Source of the DNA: Nelumbo lutea
Taxonomy: Eukaryota; Streptophyta; Magnoliopsida; Proteales; Nelumbonaceae
Length of the DNA stretch: 64,000 bases
Assembly (NCBI GenBank): GCA_022828595.1
Contig: JAKGHH010000003.1
Span: forward strand, 13,144,934 to 13,208,933
Reading direction: 5' to 3'
The stretch's first letter is position 1; every line of letters starts with the position of its first letter. The notes under the pieces are model-generated. The model saw only the letters and a list, made by a program, of their open reading frames with translations. It did not search any database and was not told the DNA's origin. Below are positions 11,405 through 24,681 of this stretch, piece after piece. The translations under genes and the position numbers were made by a program.

Positions 11405-12501
11405 TCTAAACCTGTACCTCCTAAAATTATTATTTTCTGCTAGGAGGTGTTCTATAAGAAAATCAACACTTCAGACTTATTGCAGAAGAGAAGGCCTTCT
11501 ATGTGTTTGTCTCCTAATTGGTGTGTACATTGCAGGGCTAATGGTGAGGATTGCTCTCACTTACTTTTAACATGTTCTTTTCCTATTGCTATTTGGGGTT
11601 GGATCTTTTCTTTGTTTGGTTGCAGATGGAATTTGACCACAGTCATAGATCAGATCTTTGACCCTTCCTTCTTTGTGTGGCCCACAAAAATTGGTAAAAC
11701 AATGTGGAGGTGCATTAGAGCTGCTGCTTTGTGGACAATTTGGGAAGAAAGAAATGCGAAGATTTTCCAAGAGAAGGAGAGAAATATTCAGAATGTAAAG
11801 AATTGCATTTTGACCAGGGCAATCCATTGGTTGAGATCATTGGATTCTTTTAAAATATATTCCTTTGACGACATTTGGAGGAACTGGATTGTTGTGGCTA
11901 GTAGCAGTAACAAGAAGAACAGGGTACCAGCTGTGTAAGGGCCACCTTCAGAAGACAGGGCAAAGCTGAATTTTGATGGTAGCAGCCAAGGAAATCCGGG
12001 TCCATCAAGGGTAGGTGGGGTGCTGAGAGAAAAAGATAGTAATATATTAGCTTTATTCTCAGGCACCGTGGGTATAGGATACTCTATTAGAGCTGAGCTT
12101 CTAGCGGCAGTACAAGGTATTCAGATTGCAGACTAGTTAGGAGTTCAGAACTTGCTTATTGAAGGAGACTCCAAAGTCGTGGGCTGGTTAAAAAATCCAG
12201 CTTCAGTTATTTGGTGCTACAGGGATATTATGAGGAAAGCTAATTGGTTTTCAAGGAACATGACTGTTAATATCAGTGGGTGGGTAGAACAGTTAATAGC
12301 ATAGCGGATGGGTTAGCTAAACAAGGGGTAATCAAGGGAACATTTATTCTGGGCAGCTCTGTAAACTTTCTTTTCCTAGTCTGAGGTAGTACTTTGTTGT
12401 TGTGGAGAGGTACCAGCTCGTGCCTCTCCTTTGGGCAGGCTGTATTGTAATATCATTCTGATTATCATGAATAAATTTTCAATCATTTATCAAAAAAAAA
12501 A
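11405..12501 (+). mobile_element. 5'-truncated L1-type LINE: zf-RVT and RNase H end with poly-A
   Basis: The open frame 11,447-11,938 encodes the zinc-binding 'zf-RVT' region: 'SPNWCVHCRANGEDCSHLLL' with spaced Cys/His, 'WTIWEERNAKIF' and 'AIHWLRSLDSF'. After a stop, RNase H follows ('[15 protein letters not shown]', '[12 protein letters not shown]', '[12 protein letters not shown]') to about 12,330. A 3' UTR and poly-A run end at 12,492-12,501. Loss of the 5' part is the usual result of incomplete LINE reverse transcription. Confidence 0.8.
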
Positions 12502-12592
12502 TGAACATAGTGAATGTGGCGATTGAAGGGGATTCAGAATTGGTGGTGGGGTGGCTAAAGGATTCAGAATCCATAATATCCAGCCTCAAATA
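12502..12592 (+). pseudogene. RNase H scrap
   Basis: Encodes 'IEGDSELVVGWLKDSES', a conserved LINE RNase H block, directly after the poly-A of the preceding LINE. Too short to class further. Confidence 0.5.
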
Positions 12593-13533
12593 AAGAGTAA
12601 CATGATCAAGGAATCAGGATATAATAAAATTACTAGATGATGAATCTGTGACATCTCTGTAGGTTTAAACTGATGATAATGCAGAAACCATGTCAATATT
12701 CATATTATCCAACAAAAACAATAATGCAGAAATCATAAAAATATTTTAGTCACATGACCAAGCTCAAAGCTTCGTAGTCATGGCCTAAATAATGATTGCA
12801 ACCAAATATGGGCTAACGTACAAATTAGTGCAGCCATACAGGGATCACCAAATATATAGCATATACCCCAGGCAAGACTACTTCAAACTTAATAGGCATT
12901 TCTATGGTATTTATCTTCCAATGGGTATGTTGATCTTTTTATCAATAGCTTGACTTTGATTTATATATGTTCTTTTCAGAAATCCCGGTCCTTTGAGAGG
13001 AGGGCCCTTCAGAAACCACAGAAAACACATTCCCCTTGTGAATTTCGGTCCAACTAGCTAGAGAACTGGTTTGTGAAGAGATACTTTCTTTGCTCATGGC
13101 CTAAGGTTGACGACTACTCATGATCAAGTTAAGGTGGCAATGGTTCTCAGACTATAAGCAGCTGCGTGCTGAGAGCCGCTTAAGGTCTTTCTTCTGTTGG
13201 TCATTTCATAGAGTAACCAGCTATTTGGCATCTAAAGTGAACACCTTGCTCAGATGGCCACCTAGAATGGATGACATTTAGCAGATCTCTTGAATAGACA
13301 TACAGTTCAGAGGATGAATTATATTTGCATGATAACAATCTTGAAAATAGGGAAGGTTGAGCAAATTGTTGCTGCCTCTGTAGACTTTTAAGCTGTATTA
13401 TGCTGCTTCTGTGGCTTTTTAATCTTGTTCATTGTCTTGCTTTTTAATAAATATTTTTTTATTATTAGTCCAAAAAATTAAATAGAAAAAAGAATAGATA
13501 GATAAGAAAAAGTAAGAAAGTCAATTAACTTAC
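12593..13533. other. Intron 5 of the ALA3-like gene: nothing recognised
   Basis: A/T-rich sequence without coding motifs or element ends that I can recognise. I searched its minus strand for the next P4-ATPase exon (the 'DGFFPADLLFL' region) and did not see it, so intron 5 is at least 13.5 kb and reaches past position 1. Confidence 0.5.
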
Positions 13534-13644
13534 CCTAACAATATCCCCAACTTGGAGCTTCTTCCAGGGAATACTTTCCCACTTCTGTTCTTGCAATACA
13601 TCTATAGGTGAACTATTTATCACCCTATCATTAAGCAAGCGCTT
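13534..13644 (-). CDS. ALA3: ALA3-like exon 5 (start of actuator domain)
   Basis: 37 codons beginning '[20 protein letters not shown]' and ending '[11 protein letters not shown]', the P4-ATPase segment leading into the actuator domain. Acceptor AAACAG, donor GTAAGT, phase 0. Last exon found in the window. Confidence 0.9.
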
Positions 13645-16600
13645 CTGTTTATAGAATTAGAGAAATTAAAGAAGCAATTAAGTCAAATAACCATTCAACA
13701 TTGAACTGCACAATAAAGTTGACAGATATGGATGATTGAACCAGAATGAAACCCCAGTTCATCAGCTATATCAGAATAAAAAGGACATCAAAGATTTCGC
13801 ATGTTTATGTGTATAAAGCTTATAGCCTTATATTACTTACCCAATCCTCAAAAGCCTCTTTGACAAGGGAGACAAAAAGCACCAGACTCAATGGGACCAC
13901 ATTTGTTATAGGATGGACAGGACTGCACAAAAAAAAGCAATTCTTCAATGCAAAAACATAATGTGGCTAGCACTGTGGAACCAAATTATGGAAACCAACA
14001 AACCAACTTGGCAGTTACTTTTGTTTTGAAAAACAAAATCATGTAAATTAGCAAATTACCCCAGTTATTCACCATAATGAAAACAAAGAAAATTCTTAAG
14101 AGAAGTAAAGAGGCAGCTGCTCAAATCACTGGTGGAGATATGCAATTGAGTTAAGTACTGGAGAATTTAAGATGATGCTCAGTGCCCTTTTGTTGCTGGA
14201 TTTATGGGTTTGATTGCGGTTTGGATTTCTTGATTTTGGGTGAGATAGGTAATCTGTTTGTTGAATTTGTTTGGCTGATGTTTAAATCTGTTGTAATTTT
14301 TTTTTTATCAATAACAGAATGTTTTATTAGATTATAAAAATTGTGAAACTTTGAGTACAAGAGAGGGGAGGTAAAATATCTTAACTCCCCCACAACAGAG
14401 AACAGGAAGGAAAGCTAAAAAGTGGCCCAAAACAAAGAATCCTTAAGCACCCCTTTGCTTGGCTAACCCATCAGCCATGGAATTAGCACTTTTCTTCACC
14501 CAGCTGTACTTCACCTCAATATCCCTACTCAGCCATTTAAATTTTTTCTTTTCATTTCTGTAGCTCCACAAACCATTGCTGTCTTCCTTCAACCACTTAA
14601 TTACCACCTCCGAGTCCCCTTCAATGATCAAACACTGAATGTTTAATTCTCTTGCTCTTCTGATTCCTTCCAAAGCTGCTAAAATCTCTGCCCTAAGAGA
14701 GTCACCCTCACCAATAGGGCCAGAGAACATAGCAAAAATAATCCCAGCCTCATTTCTGAAATCTCCCCCCAATCCCAGAAGGCCCAGGATTCCTTAAACT
14801 ACAACCATCAAAATTCAGTTTCATGAATCCTGAAGGAGGGGGGGACCAAGAAGGTCTAGAGGTCCATTTGCACTGAGCCAAGGTAGCAACTTCTTTCCAC
14901 TTTCTCAAAAGATCAGCCATGGAGAACTCTGAAAAAAAGCTCCAAAGATTTCAGCCAATGACTGACCCTTAAGTGTTTCAATTCAGTTAAATTCTCCATA
15001 GATCTTTCCTTGTCTGAAAAAAGTCTAGAGTTCCTCTCTCCCCATACGGACCAGCACACAGCTGCTCTAATGCTTCTCCACATGATCTCCCTCTTTTCTT
15101 AGGCCATCTAGAGAACGAGGGAGAGAACAAGCTTTGCAAACTCATGGGGGGATTCCAAGTGCATCCAATCAAGGATGAAGCCCATTCCCAAATAGTCTTA
15201 GTAATCGGACAAGTAACCATAAGGTGGTAAGCCGTTTCCCCATTAGCTTTACAAAGAGCACACCTACTGGAAAGTAAGCAAGAATTAGGTCTCTTTCTTT
15301 GAAGCAAGTCGGTTGTGCTTATTCTTTTTAGGAAAGTTTCCCAGCAAAAACTACCAACCCGAGGAGGAATGGGTTTACTCTAAATCTCATTAACAAGGAA
15401 GGAAAGGCTAGAGGGAACCGGAGGATGGACCAAGGTCTCAAAAAACGACGCACAGGAGAAGAAACCATTGGAGGATGGGGTCCAAATTCTGGAGTCATCC
15501 TTACTCGGGTCCAAAAAACATTTTCAAGGGTGGCTAGTAGAGACGACAAGCAGCCCAAATCCGTATCCCTTATTGTTCTCCTCAACCCTAGATTCCATCC
15601 AAAACCGGAATTAGAATCAGAAGGAACTAAGAAAGAAGAAATGGGTTCATTCTTCAGGTCTGACAACGAATATAAGGAGGGAAATTGGTCCATCAGAGAT
15701 GAGTCCCCAACCCAAGGCTGCTCCCAAAATTTTACGAGATTACCAAAGTTCAAATCATACCTTATCCAAGGGGAGAAAACCATAAGCAAATCATGAATGA
15801 CTTTCCAAGGAGAAGCAGTTGTAGTCCTTGCCAAGATTCCTAGATCCCAGTCATTGTCTTCCAGCCCATGTATACTAGCCACAATCCTCGTCCAGAGTTT
15901 GTCCCTTTCCACTAGAAACCTCCACAACCATTTCCCCAACAATGCCATGTTTCTTTTCCTGATGTTCCCAATCCCAAGCCCTCCTAACTGCTTGCTTCTA
16001 GTTACCACCTCCCAACTCACCCTATGGTCTTTCTTCTCCTCTCCCGGTTCCCACAAGAAATCCCTCATTAACTTTTCCACTCTACTTGAGACCATTGTGG
16101 GAATCTTAAACACCGATAAAAAGTAAACAAGAAGATTAGCTAGGGTAGACCTAATTAAAGTGATTCTCCCCCCTAGAGAAAGATAATTTTTCCTCCATGA
16201 GGCAAGCGTTTTCTCAAGTCTTTCCAAAACCGGGTTCCAGAAGTTGTCCTTCATGGGATTATCTACTAAGGGGAGACCCAAATAAGTCAATGGCCAATCC
16301 GAAATTGCACACCCTAATAACCCCGCATATTCACTTACCTCTCTCTCCTCCAAATTCACTCCCACCAAACAGCTCTTATCAAAGTTCACTTTTAGATTGG
16401 ATATCTACTCAATAATTGTATGGCCAATTTCAGGTTCCCTATCCAATTTATGTCCCCAACTTCACAAAAAAGAATTGTGTCATCTGCGAACTATAAGTGT
16501 GTTAGTGGTACTTGCTCCCTTCCTATTCTCCACCCTTTTACTAAGTTCCCTGCATCAGCTCTATGAATTAGTCTGCCCAAAACATCTACAACCAGAGTGA

Positions 16601-19600
16601 ATAGGATGGGGGAGAGTGGGTCTCCTTGTCTTATTCCCCTTGAGGCAGGAAAGAAATCCCTTACAGCTCCATTCACCAAGATTGAATAGTGGCAGCTCTT
16701 AACACAACCCCAAATCCATTTACACCATCTGTTTCCAAACCCAAAACTCCTCATCACCTCCACCAGGAAAGACCAATCAACTAGGTCATAGGCCTTCTCT
16801 AAATCTAGTTTGCAAACCACACCCTTCTTCTTGGACTTCTTGAAACTTTCTAAACTCTCATTTGCAATCAAGATTTGATCAGTGATCTACCTCCCCTTCA
16901 CAAACGCTCCTTGATCGGGTGCAATAATAGAAGGAAGAACTTTCTTTATTCTTAGAGACAACACTTTTGCAATTATCTTATACAGACTATGCACCAAACT
17001 GATAGGTCTAAAATCCTTAGGGTGTGAAGCCTCTTTCTTCTTCGGGATCAAAGCAATAAAAGTGGAGTTTAAGCCCCGATTGATTACTCCCCTCCTATGA
17101 AATTCCTCAAAGACCCACATAATATCCTGCTTCACATTATCCCAGCAATCCTAATAAAAAGCCATTGTGAATCCATCTGGGCCTGGAACCTTTGTCCTAT
17201 CCATCATAAACATTACCTCCTTGATCTCCTCTATATCGAAAACCTTCTCTAACCCCTCCCTATCTGCTACACTTAGAGTAGACCAATCCAGCCCTTCCAG
17301 CCAAACCCTCACATTTACCAACCTTCTGAAAATAGATTTAAACTTATTTACAAAGGCCTCTGCTATTTCTGCTTGGTGGGAAATTACTTCACCTTCGACC
17401 TCCAATTTTGAAATGAAGTTCTTCCTTCTTCTGCTATTTGCCAAAGAATGGAAAAACCTCGTGTTTCTGTCTCCCTCCTTTAACCATTTACACCTAGATT
17501 TCTGTCTCCAACTTATTTCCTCCTGGAGCAAAAGGTCTTCCATCTGCATCCTCACACTCCACCTCAACTCTCTGTCTTCCTCTCCAAAGGGACCCCTTAC
17601 TTCCTTCAAATCCAAGTCCTCTAATTGTTCCAGCAAAGTCTGCTTTCTCTCCTCCAATCTTCCAAACTCCAACCGGTTCCACTCCTTTATCTTGGATTTT
17701 AGAAATCGAAGCTTCTTGTGGAATTTCATACCCTTCCACTCTACTAATAGATTACATTGCTCCCACAAGTCTCTGATTTTCTCAATGAATCCCGGATGAG
17801 CCAGCCACAAGTTCTCAAACCTAAAGGGGGTAGGTCCATCTCCTCTTAATTCCTCCTTACACATCACTATGGGCCAGTGGTCTGAGGTAAGTCTAGGGAA
17901 TGCCCTAGAAGTTAGATTCCTCCAATGCTCTTCCCAATGTGTTGAAAACAGGAATATATCTAGCTTGGAGCAAAACGGCTTAGATTGTAGGTTGGACCAG
18001 GTGAAACTGTGATTTAGAAGAGGGATTTCTTTAAGCTCAAAGGTGTCTACAAACTGATTGAAATTCCTCATGCTTGTAGTCACCCTCTGACTTGGATTAT
18101 TAGTTTCCTCTTTGAACCTCACCACATTAAAATCCCCTCCCACGCACCAGGACCTTCCCAAAGGCCCCTAATATCACTCAACTCTTCCCACAATTTCCTT
18201 CTCTTTCTGTAGTCGTTGGGGCCATATACATTTGTTAAGACCCAATCAAAATCATCTGCCAACTGCTTGAATTTCACAAATACTGAGTGATCTCCTATTA
18301 ATTCCTCGACCCCTACAACCACATCCTCTTTCCACAAAGTTACAATCCCACCTGAAGTTCCCCCTTGATCTCCACAGACCTCTTGCCCATCTACTGTCAA
18401 CATCAGATCTCTTAGATTCTTAAATTAACACCACATCCGAGTCAAACTTCTTAATCACCTCTTTGATAGTTGCTCTCTTCCTCGCACTACCCATCCCCCT
18501 TACATTCCAGCTTAGGATCCGCATTTCAAATTTAGGCTTCAACCCTAACTCACCCGAGATTTATTTAATCCCTTTCCTTCTCTCCCCTCTCACCCCAAAC
18601 TTCTTATCCCCCTCAATATCTCTCTTAAACCTCTCAACTTCACTCAGTTTTATTCTCTTAATCTTACTCTCCTCCTTTTTTTGTAGAAAGGCTTTTAGGT
18701 CGTTTGGGTTCTTAAGTTTACACCCTAGCTTGCCAACAAATTCTGCTATTGAGTCCTCCTTACTAGCCTCCCCTCTTTTAATATCTTTGAGCTCTCCACT
18801 CCTAGCCATCAAGTCAACTCTGCCCTCAGCCTCCCCACTATAATCCGATTCTGTTCCAGTTGTAGCCTTCCTCCATAATTCATTTATTTCAATTGTTCCC
18901 ATTATACTGTCAATGATTCCCCAAATTCTTTTATCCCTGCAAGTTCCCTCCACCCTCTTCTGCCCTTCCAACACCCCGTGAAAACTTCTTGTGGTCTTTT
19001 GACTATGGGCTTCAGACTCTGAACTAGGGAGGGAATCTGGAACAAGGGACACGGCAACCTCATCAATAGAAAAAAATGAATTTACAGAGTTGACACATTT
19101 ACCTGAAGCTGACCGGGAGTTTAGAGGGGAATGCAAGGGAAGACAGGTGGAAGCCAAACCCAGTAAAGAGAAATTGGTGTTTTTTGTCTCCTCGTTTTGG
19201 AGGGAAACAATCCCCGTCATTTGGTTTACACACAGGTTGCTTCTCTTACCCGACTGTTTACCTCTCAGAGGTGTATCCCCGTTCATTTTTGGGTTAACAC
19301 AATCTGCCACCATCTCTGTTTCTTGCCTGGCCCCAAGACTTGGTGAAGGCTTATCCCCTTGTGGGCATTGGAATTGCCCCCCGTCGGTTTGACCTGCGTT
19401 GTTGGCTAACACTGGTTTTTCCTTCCGATCTGCCCCAGACTCCACTTGTGCGCACTCCCAATCTCCAAGAAAGAGACCCATCAGATTTAGAGTCTCCCTG
19501 TTTTGATCTCCTTTGAGTTCATCGTCTTCCAAACTCCCTTTGCTTGAAATTCCTTCTGAACTCTCCTCCTCATCTTCACTTTCGGAACTACACCTTAACC

Positions 19601-22600
19601 AACCCTTATCATCCTCCTCCCTTTCTTCTGTTCTGTCCCTCAGGTATCGCGGATTTGAGCGATCTACTGCAGGAGAGAGCTGTTCGTCGACATCCCGCCG
19701 TGAGACCCAGCTCAGAGACTTAGTTCCAGCTTCTGTTCGCCGCCCCTAAACCTGGTTCGTTTCAGACACACCTGTTTTGGAAGATGATAGACGGTAAGTC
19801 TTGTCTACCATCTCCCTCTCCTTAACCCGACCCACGTGACACCTTAAACTGTCACGTGACTCACTTAAAGTCTTTAAAGGTCTAAAGGCTGGGCCGCCCC
19901 TACTTCCAGCCGGTTCAGATAGAGCCACTCGGTTGAGACCGATCGGGCCGGCTCCTCTCCTCCTGCGACTGTTCCTCAACCCTTTTCACACTGCCAAACT
20001 TCCGCTTCCCCATCCATAGCTTGCCACGTGTCCTCCACCCCGCCACCACTTCACCATCATCCCCTACCTCCGTTCTTCTTCCCCAAAGCGATGCTTCAGC
20101 TTCAGAAGCAAGCCAAATCTTGTACCAGGCGCCACCAGAGAGGATTTCCAACGAGCGAGGCACGTTCTCTAGCTTTATGCCTGCGACCTTGATCTCCCCA
20201 GCTCGTAGGTTCCTCTGGTTTTGTTCCCGCAAAACACCACCTAAAGCTCTTGTGATTTTTCCCAGAATCGATTCTTTCCAGAGGTTGAAGGGAAGCCCTA
20301 ACAGAGTTTAATGGAGAAACCGCCTTCTTCTGGATCGACTTCATTGCAGATTGGGGCCCAGTTTTGAATCTATATCAGCCCATCCTCAGTTCTTACCGTG
20401 CTGAAACTCAACTTCTCACCACCCACGTCAAGGATTGCTTTCTTCTCAGAAAACGGCAAAAGAACAGCATCACCATCAACACCCAATCTCTCTGCCACTG
20501 CGTTAAGGACTTTTGTCCAATCCCTTGCCACCTTATCTGCCTTTAACACCATTTTGTGCTCCCAGTTGCTTCCTTCTTCATCGAGAGTTATCTTCCGAAG
20601 AACAGTTGCAGAGTTTACTAAGACCTCTTGACAGAGCGGGGCCTGCTTCTTACTCGACGCTGGTAAACAGAGGGAGGTGGAGTTACAAACCATTGGGCTT
20701 CCATTAGGCTCTTCGCCCTTCCTCTCAACCTTCACTAGGAAAGCTTGAAGGTTCCTAGCAAAGGAGCTCCAACCTTGCTCCCTTGGCCCCTCCGGCACAC
20801 AAATCATCTGCTTTTGTTGATGCCAAAATACTCTGTTACTGTGAAGAACCAGCCCCTCTCATTTTTCCTAAGTACTGCATCGTATCTTCTACCACCGCAA
20901 CTCAGTGAGTTTTTCCAACCTTCTTCCTTGATAGTATTGACTTCTCCATCAACAAAACCTTTCAGCCAACTGCAAGCTTCCTCTGGTAGAATAATTGTTG
21001 CCCTATTTCCTTCCCTGATCTTCAAGTACGACTTGCCCTTTATCCGTCCCTACTCGAATAGGAATTTCTTTGACTCTATGGCCAGCTCCACTCGCCACTT
21101 CCCCGCCTGCGTGAAACTTCCCATTTCCTTCCCTGATCTTCAAGGCCCATGTTTGGCTTTGGGTGGAAGGTTGTAGCCTTACTTGTTGGTTTGGAGGTTT
21201 AAACTTATTGTAGTCTTTCTTGTCAGTTTGATCCATTTACCTTTATCTGGCCAAAGAGAAAGGAAAGGATAATGTGGAGATGCACTAGTGTGACGGTCTG
21301 ACAGAGGCTTAGCCTTGCCTACGCTTGGCAAGCTTACGTTAGGGACATGACCGTCATTTTCACCTGTAAGATTTTTGGGAGAACTGATGTCATCTTCGGG
21401 CAGACCACCAAAAACTTAACGTACTCTTTGAAGAGGGGTGGTCAACCTCCTTGGGTGCCTAACCTTGGCACTCCTACACCTTCATCCCCTTGCGGGGCGG
21501 CCCTGGATAACGGCTACCATGGCTACCAAAGTTCCTCATGGGCGCACACTTGCTCATGGGGACAGTGTTGGACCGGCACTGTGCTACCGATACTCAAGGG
21601 AGGCTTGGCATGCGGGCCTGGCTCAAGCATGTCCTTCACCACGCCAACCCCTTGCCCAAGCTGATTGAGCTATCCCGTTGCCCCTAGCGCACGGGTGTGT
21701 TCCGGCCCAAGCGGTTGCCTATCATCATGGCACACAGGTGCCTGTCATCATCGGCATACAGGAGACCCTTCTCATCGGTGCCTAGTCTCCTCTTCGGCAC
21801 ACAGTCACCTTGCATTATGGTTGTCCCCCTTTAGCACGTAAGCGGCACCTCCCATGGACCGCTCTAAACCAGGAGAGTGCCCCGGCCATTGGACTTGAGG
21901 TCATGATCCAGTGCTACTGACTTTGGTGGAGCCATCCCATCGGGCAACTCCTAGCCTCTAAGCGTAGAAAGGCTTGTCCTGGCCTACCTTGGCCTGGACG
22001 CCACACGGGTTTCTTCCGCTATAGAACTACCCCCGTGACACTAGGGCAGCAGTGCTTTGGATGGTGTGGGAAGAAAGAAACTCTAGAATCTTCCTAAAGG
22101 AGAGATGCAGGCAACAAATCAAAGACTGCATTCTGGAATCTAGCTAGGGTTATGCATTGGCTACAAACTTCAGACTTATTTTTCCATTTCTCCCTTGATC
22201 ATATTTGGACGAATTGGCCTAAAGTGGCTTCCAATTCAGTGCATAAAACATGGAAATCCAGGCCCTTCTGGAATTGGAGGGGTTATAAAAGATAAGGAAG
22301 GGAATGCAATGGAACTGTACTCAGGACAGGTGGGTATGGGGTTTCTTTGAAGGCAGAACTTTATGCTGGACTAAAAGGAGCTCAGATTGCATATGATTTG
22401 AAATTGGAAAAGTTGGTGATCGAAGGGGACTCAAAGGTGGTAGTGGTGTGGCTGAAGAAACTGGAAATTATATTGTGGTGCTATAGGGATGAAATAAAGA
22501 AATTCAATTGGCTCACAAGAAATATGAATTTTCATTGGTTAAACAAGGGGTAATATAGGTACCATTTTTATTCGGCTAATTTGTAACTGTTTCCTGAACT

Positions 22601-24648
22601 ATTTTAACAAGGTGAAGCTGCAAGTCGTGCCTTCCTCTACTTGGGATGATTGTAATGTTGTGTTGTGAGTGGGTGGTGGTTTGTTTTTTTCTTCTCTTGG
22701 GTGACTGCCAGTCGCCTTCATTGTAATCTTCTTTTTTCTTTTAATGGATTTTTATTTTGCTTTCAAAAAAAATAATGTGCATATAAACCAAACCAAAAAA
22801 AACTTAGAATTACAGTGAAGCGGATGTGAGTATGTGACTGAGATCCAAGATACACAGAGTATGTACAACCAAGAGAACTATACTGGCAATGCATAGTAGA
22901 ATAGCAACCGGTAATGATTTTAATCCTTGTTACATGGAGCTGGTCAAAAGAATATAGCATGCTATCTGTCTAAAACAAAATGTACTCCAAACAACAATCC
23001 TTATAACCATTGGGAAGGTCCAGTTCCACCCAAGAGCAGAGCTTTTTGTTGGGAGGTATGTGAGAATTTACAAAAAACTTGGTGGCTGCTTTTTCTTCAC
23101 ATTTGCCTTTTGTGTAGAGCACAAGAGGAAATCTCTCTCCATCTATTGATCTCCTGTAGTTTTATGGCCGCTACCTGGAGCCACTTTTTCTCCCTTTTTG
23201 GGTTCAGGTGGGTTCTGCCTGCAGATTTGAGCAGCCTATTTCTCAATTCGTGTTTCTCCCCTTCAAAGAGAAGAGGAAAGGTGCTATGGAGATGCACTAT
23301 GGTGTCTATTCTCTGGTGCATTTGGGAGGAAAGGAATGCCCAGTCATTCTTGGACAAAGAAAGAGGCATAGAAGAAATTATTGACAACATCTCAATAAAA
23401 GTGGTGTGTTGGGTGAAGACCATGGACTTATTCTTTTGATTCCTAAATGTATGACATCCTTAGGAATTGGTTGCAAGGGGCAATCTCTTATCAATGGAAG
23501 GTTAAGTCCATAGTGAGTTGGGCTCCATCTTTGGGCTGGTTAAAGATGAATTTTGATGGATGCAGCTTGGGTAATCCTAGACCTTCAGGTATAGGTAGAG
23601 TTTTCCGGGATAAAAATGGAAACATCATAGAGTTCTGGACCTCTAGGAACAGGAAACTCAATTTGGGTAGAAACTTGGGCAGCACTCACAGGTTTAAGAG
23701 GGGAAAAAAACTAGGAGCGTGAAAAAGATTGAAATAGAAGGGAATTCAAAAACAGTCATTAGGTGGCTAAAGAAACATCAGAAGGTATCCTGGAATTATA
23801 GATATATTTCAGGGAGCTACAAAATAGAGGAATTACAAGCAACAATGATTTGGGTTCCAAGAGCTGCCAATGATTTGGCAGATGAACTAGCAAAGCAGGG
23901 AGTGTCAAGAGATCAATTGTATTGGGGCCAATTTGGCTAGGGGCTAATGTATTCATGTATGGTGGTTAGCCAAGTTTAGCCCCTTTTCTGAGTTCTTTTC
24001 TTTATTTTACTCATTCTTATAGTGATTAATAAAATTCAGCACTGTTCAATTATCAAAAAAATAAAACAAAATTCAGCACTGTTATTCATCAAAAACAATC
24101 CATATGATCATTAGTTAGACATAAGAGTACCTGATTGGTGTTGCAGATAAGATAGAGATCATAAGAAAGTATAAATTAGCTACACGCCTGAACTGTCAAC
24201 ATAACATAGAGAAAACATTTTAGAAACAATGTAGCAAATGATAAACAAGTTCAAAATAACATTAAGGCATATAAAATGAGTAAACCTAAAATAGTTTATT
24301 TCGATTATATTCTTAATGTGACCCATAGATTAGTACTTAGTTACCTGTTCAAACAATCCCTTCGGCAAAAAGGTAAAAATGTTGTATTTTGTGGTCGATA
24401 TAGAATTCCCCTGGAAAACATGATACAAGGTTACAAATGTCGTTGCAATAAAATAGGATGCCAAAAAGGATAAGGTATATAAAAACAAAGCCTAAAACAT
24501 AATGTCCTACAAGTAGAGATAACAATTATCAGAAGAACAAGTTAATAGAGGCATAACTACCTTCTACAAGTAGACCAAGTTATCTCTTTGGTTATCTAGG
24601 CAATATATATGTGGTGGGGAGGCACCCATAGGTTCCTATATAAGGTAA

Positions 24649-24681
<33 letters not shown>

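Larger units (their letters stand above)
14297..21236 (-). mobile_element. Nearly full-length L1-type LINE with RNase H
   Basis: Reading the minus strand: ORF1 (21,236-18,561), ORF2 start (18,524), endonuclease, RT, zf-RVT and RNase H (to 14,443), a 3' UTR and a poly-A tail seen as the T-run 14,297-14,306. Domain order and about 6.9-kb length fit a complete plant L1-clade element. A few stops and frame changes in ORF2 make it inactive. It sits in intron 3 of the ALA3-like gene in the sense direction, next to a plus-strand LINE piece at 21,237. I could not find a clear target-site duplication. Confidence 0.85.

Noticed and set aside
12593..13533. ALA3-like exon 6
   Set aside because: The expected 'DGFFPADLLFL' region could not be read in any minus-strand frame.
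15425..16126. Plus-strand ORFs of 109-123 residues
   Set aside because: Antisense shadows of the long LINE ORF2 reading on the minus strand.
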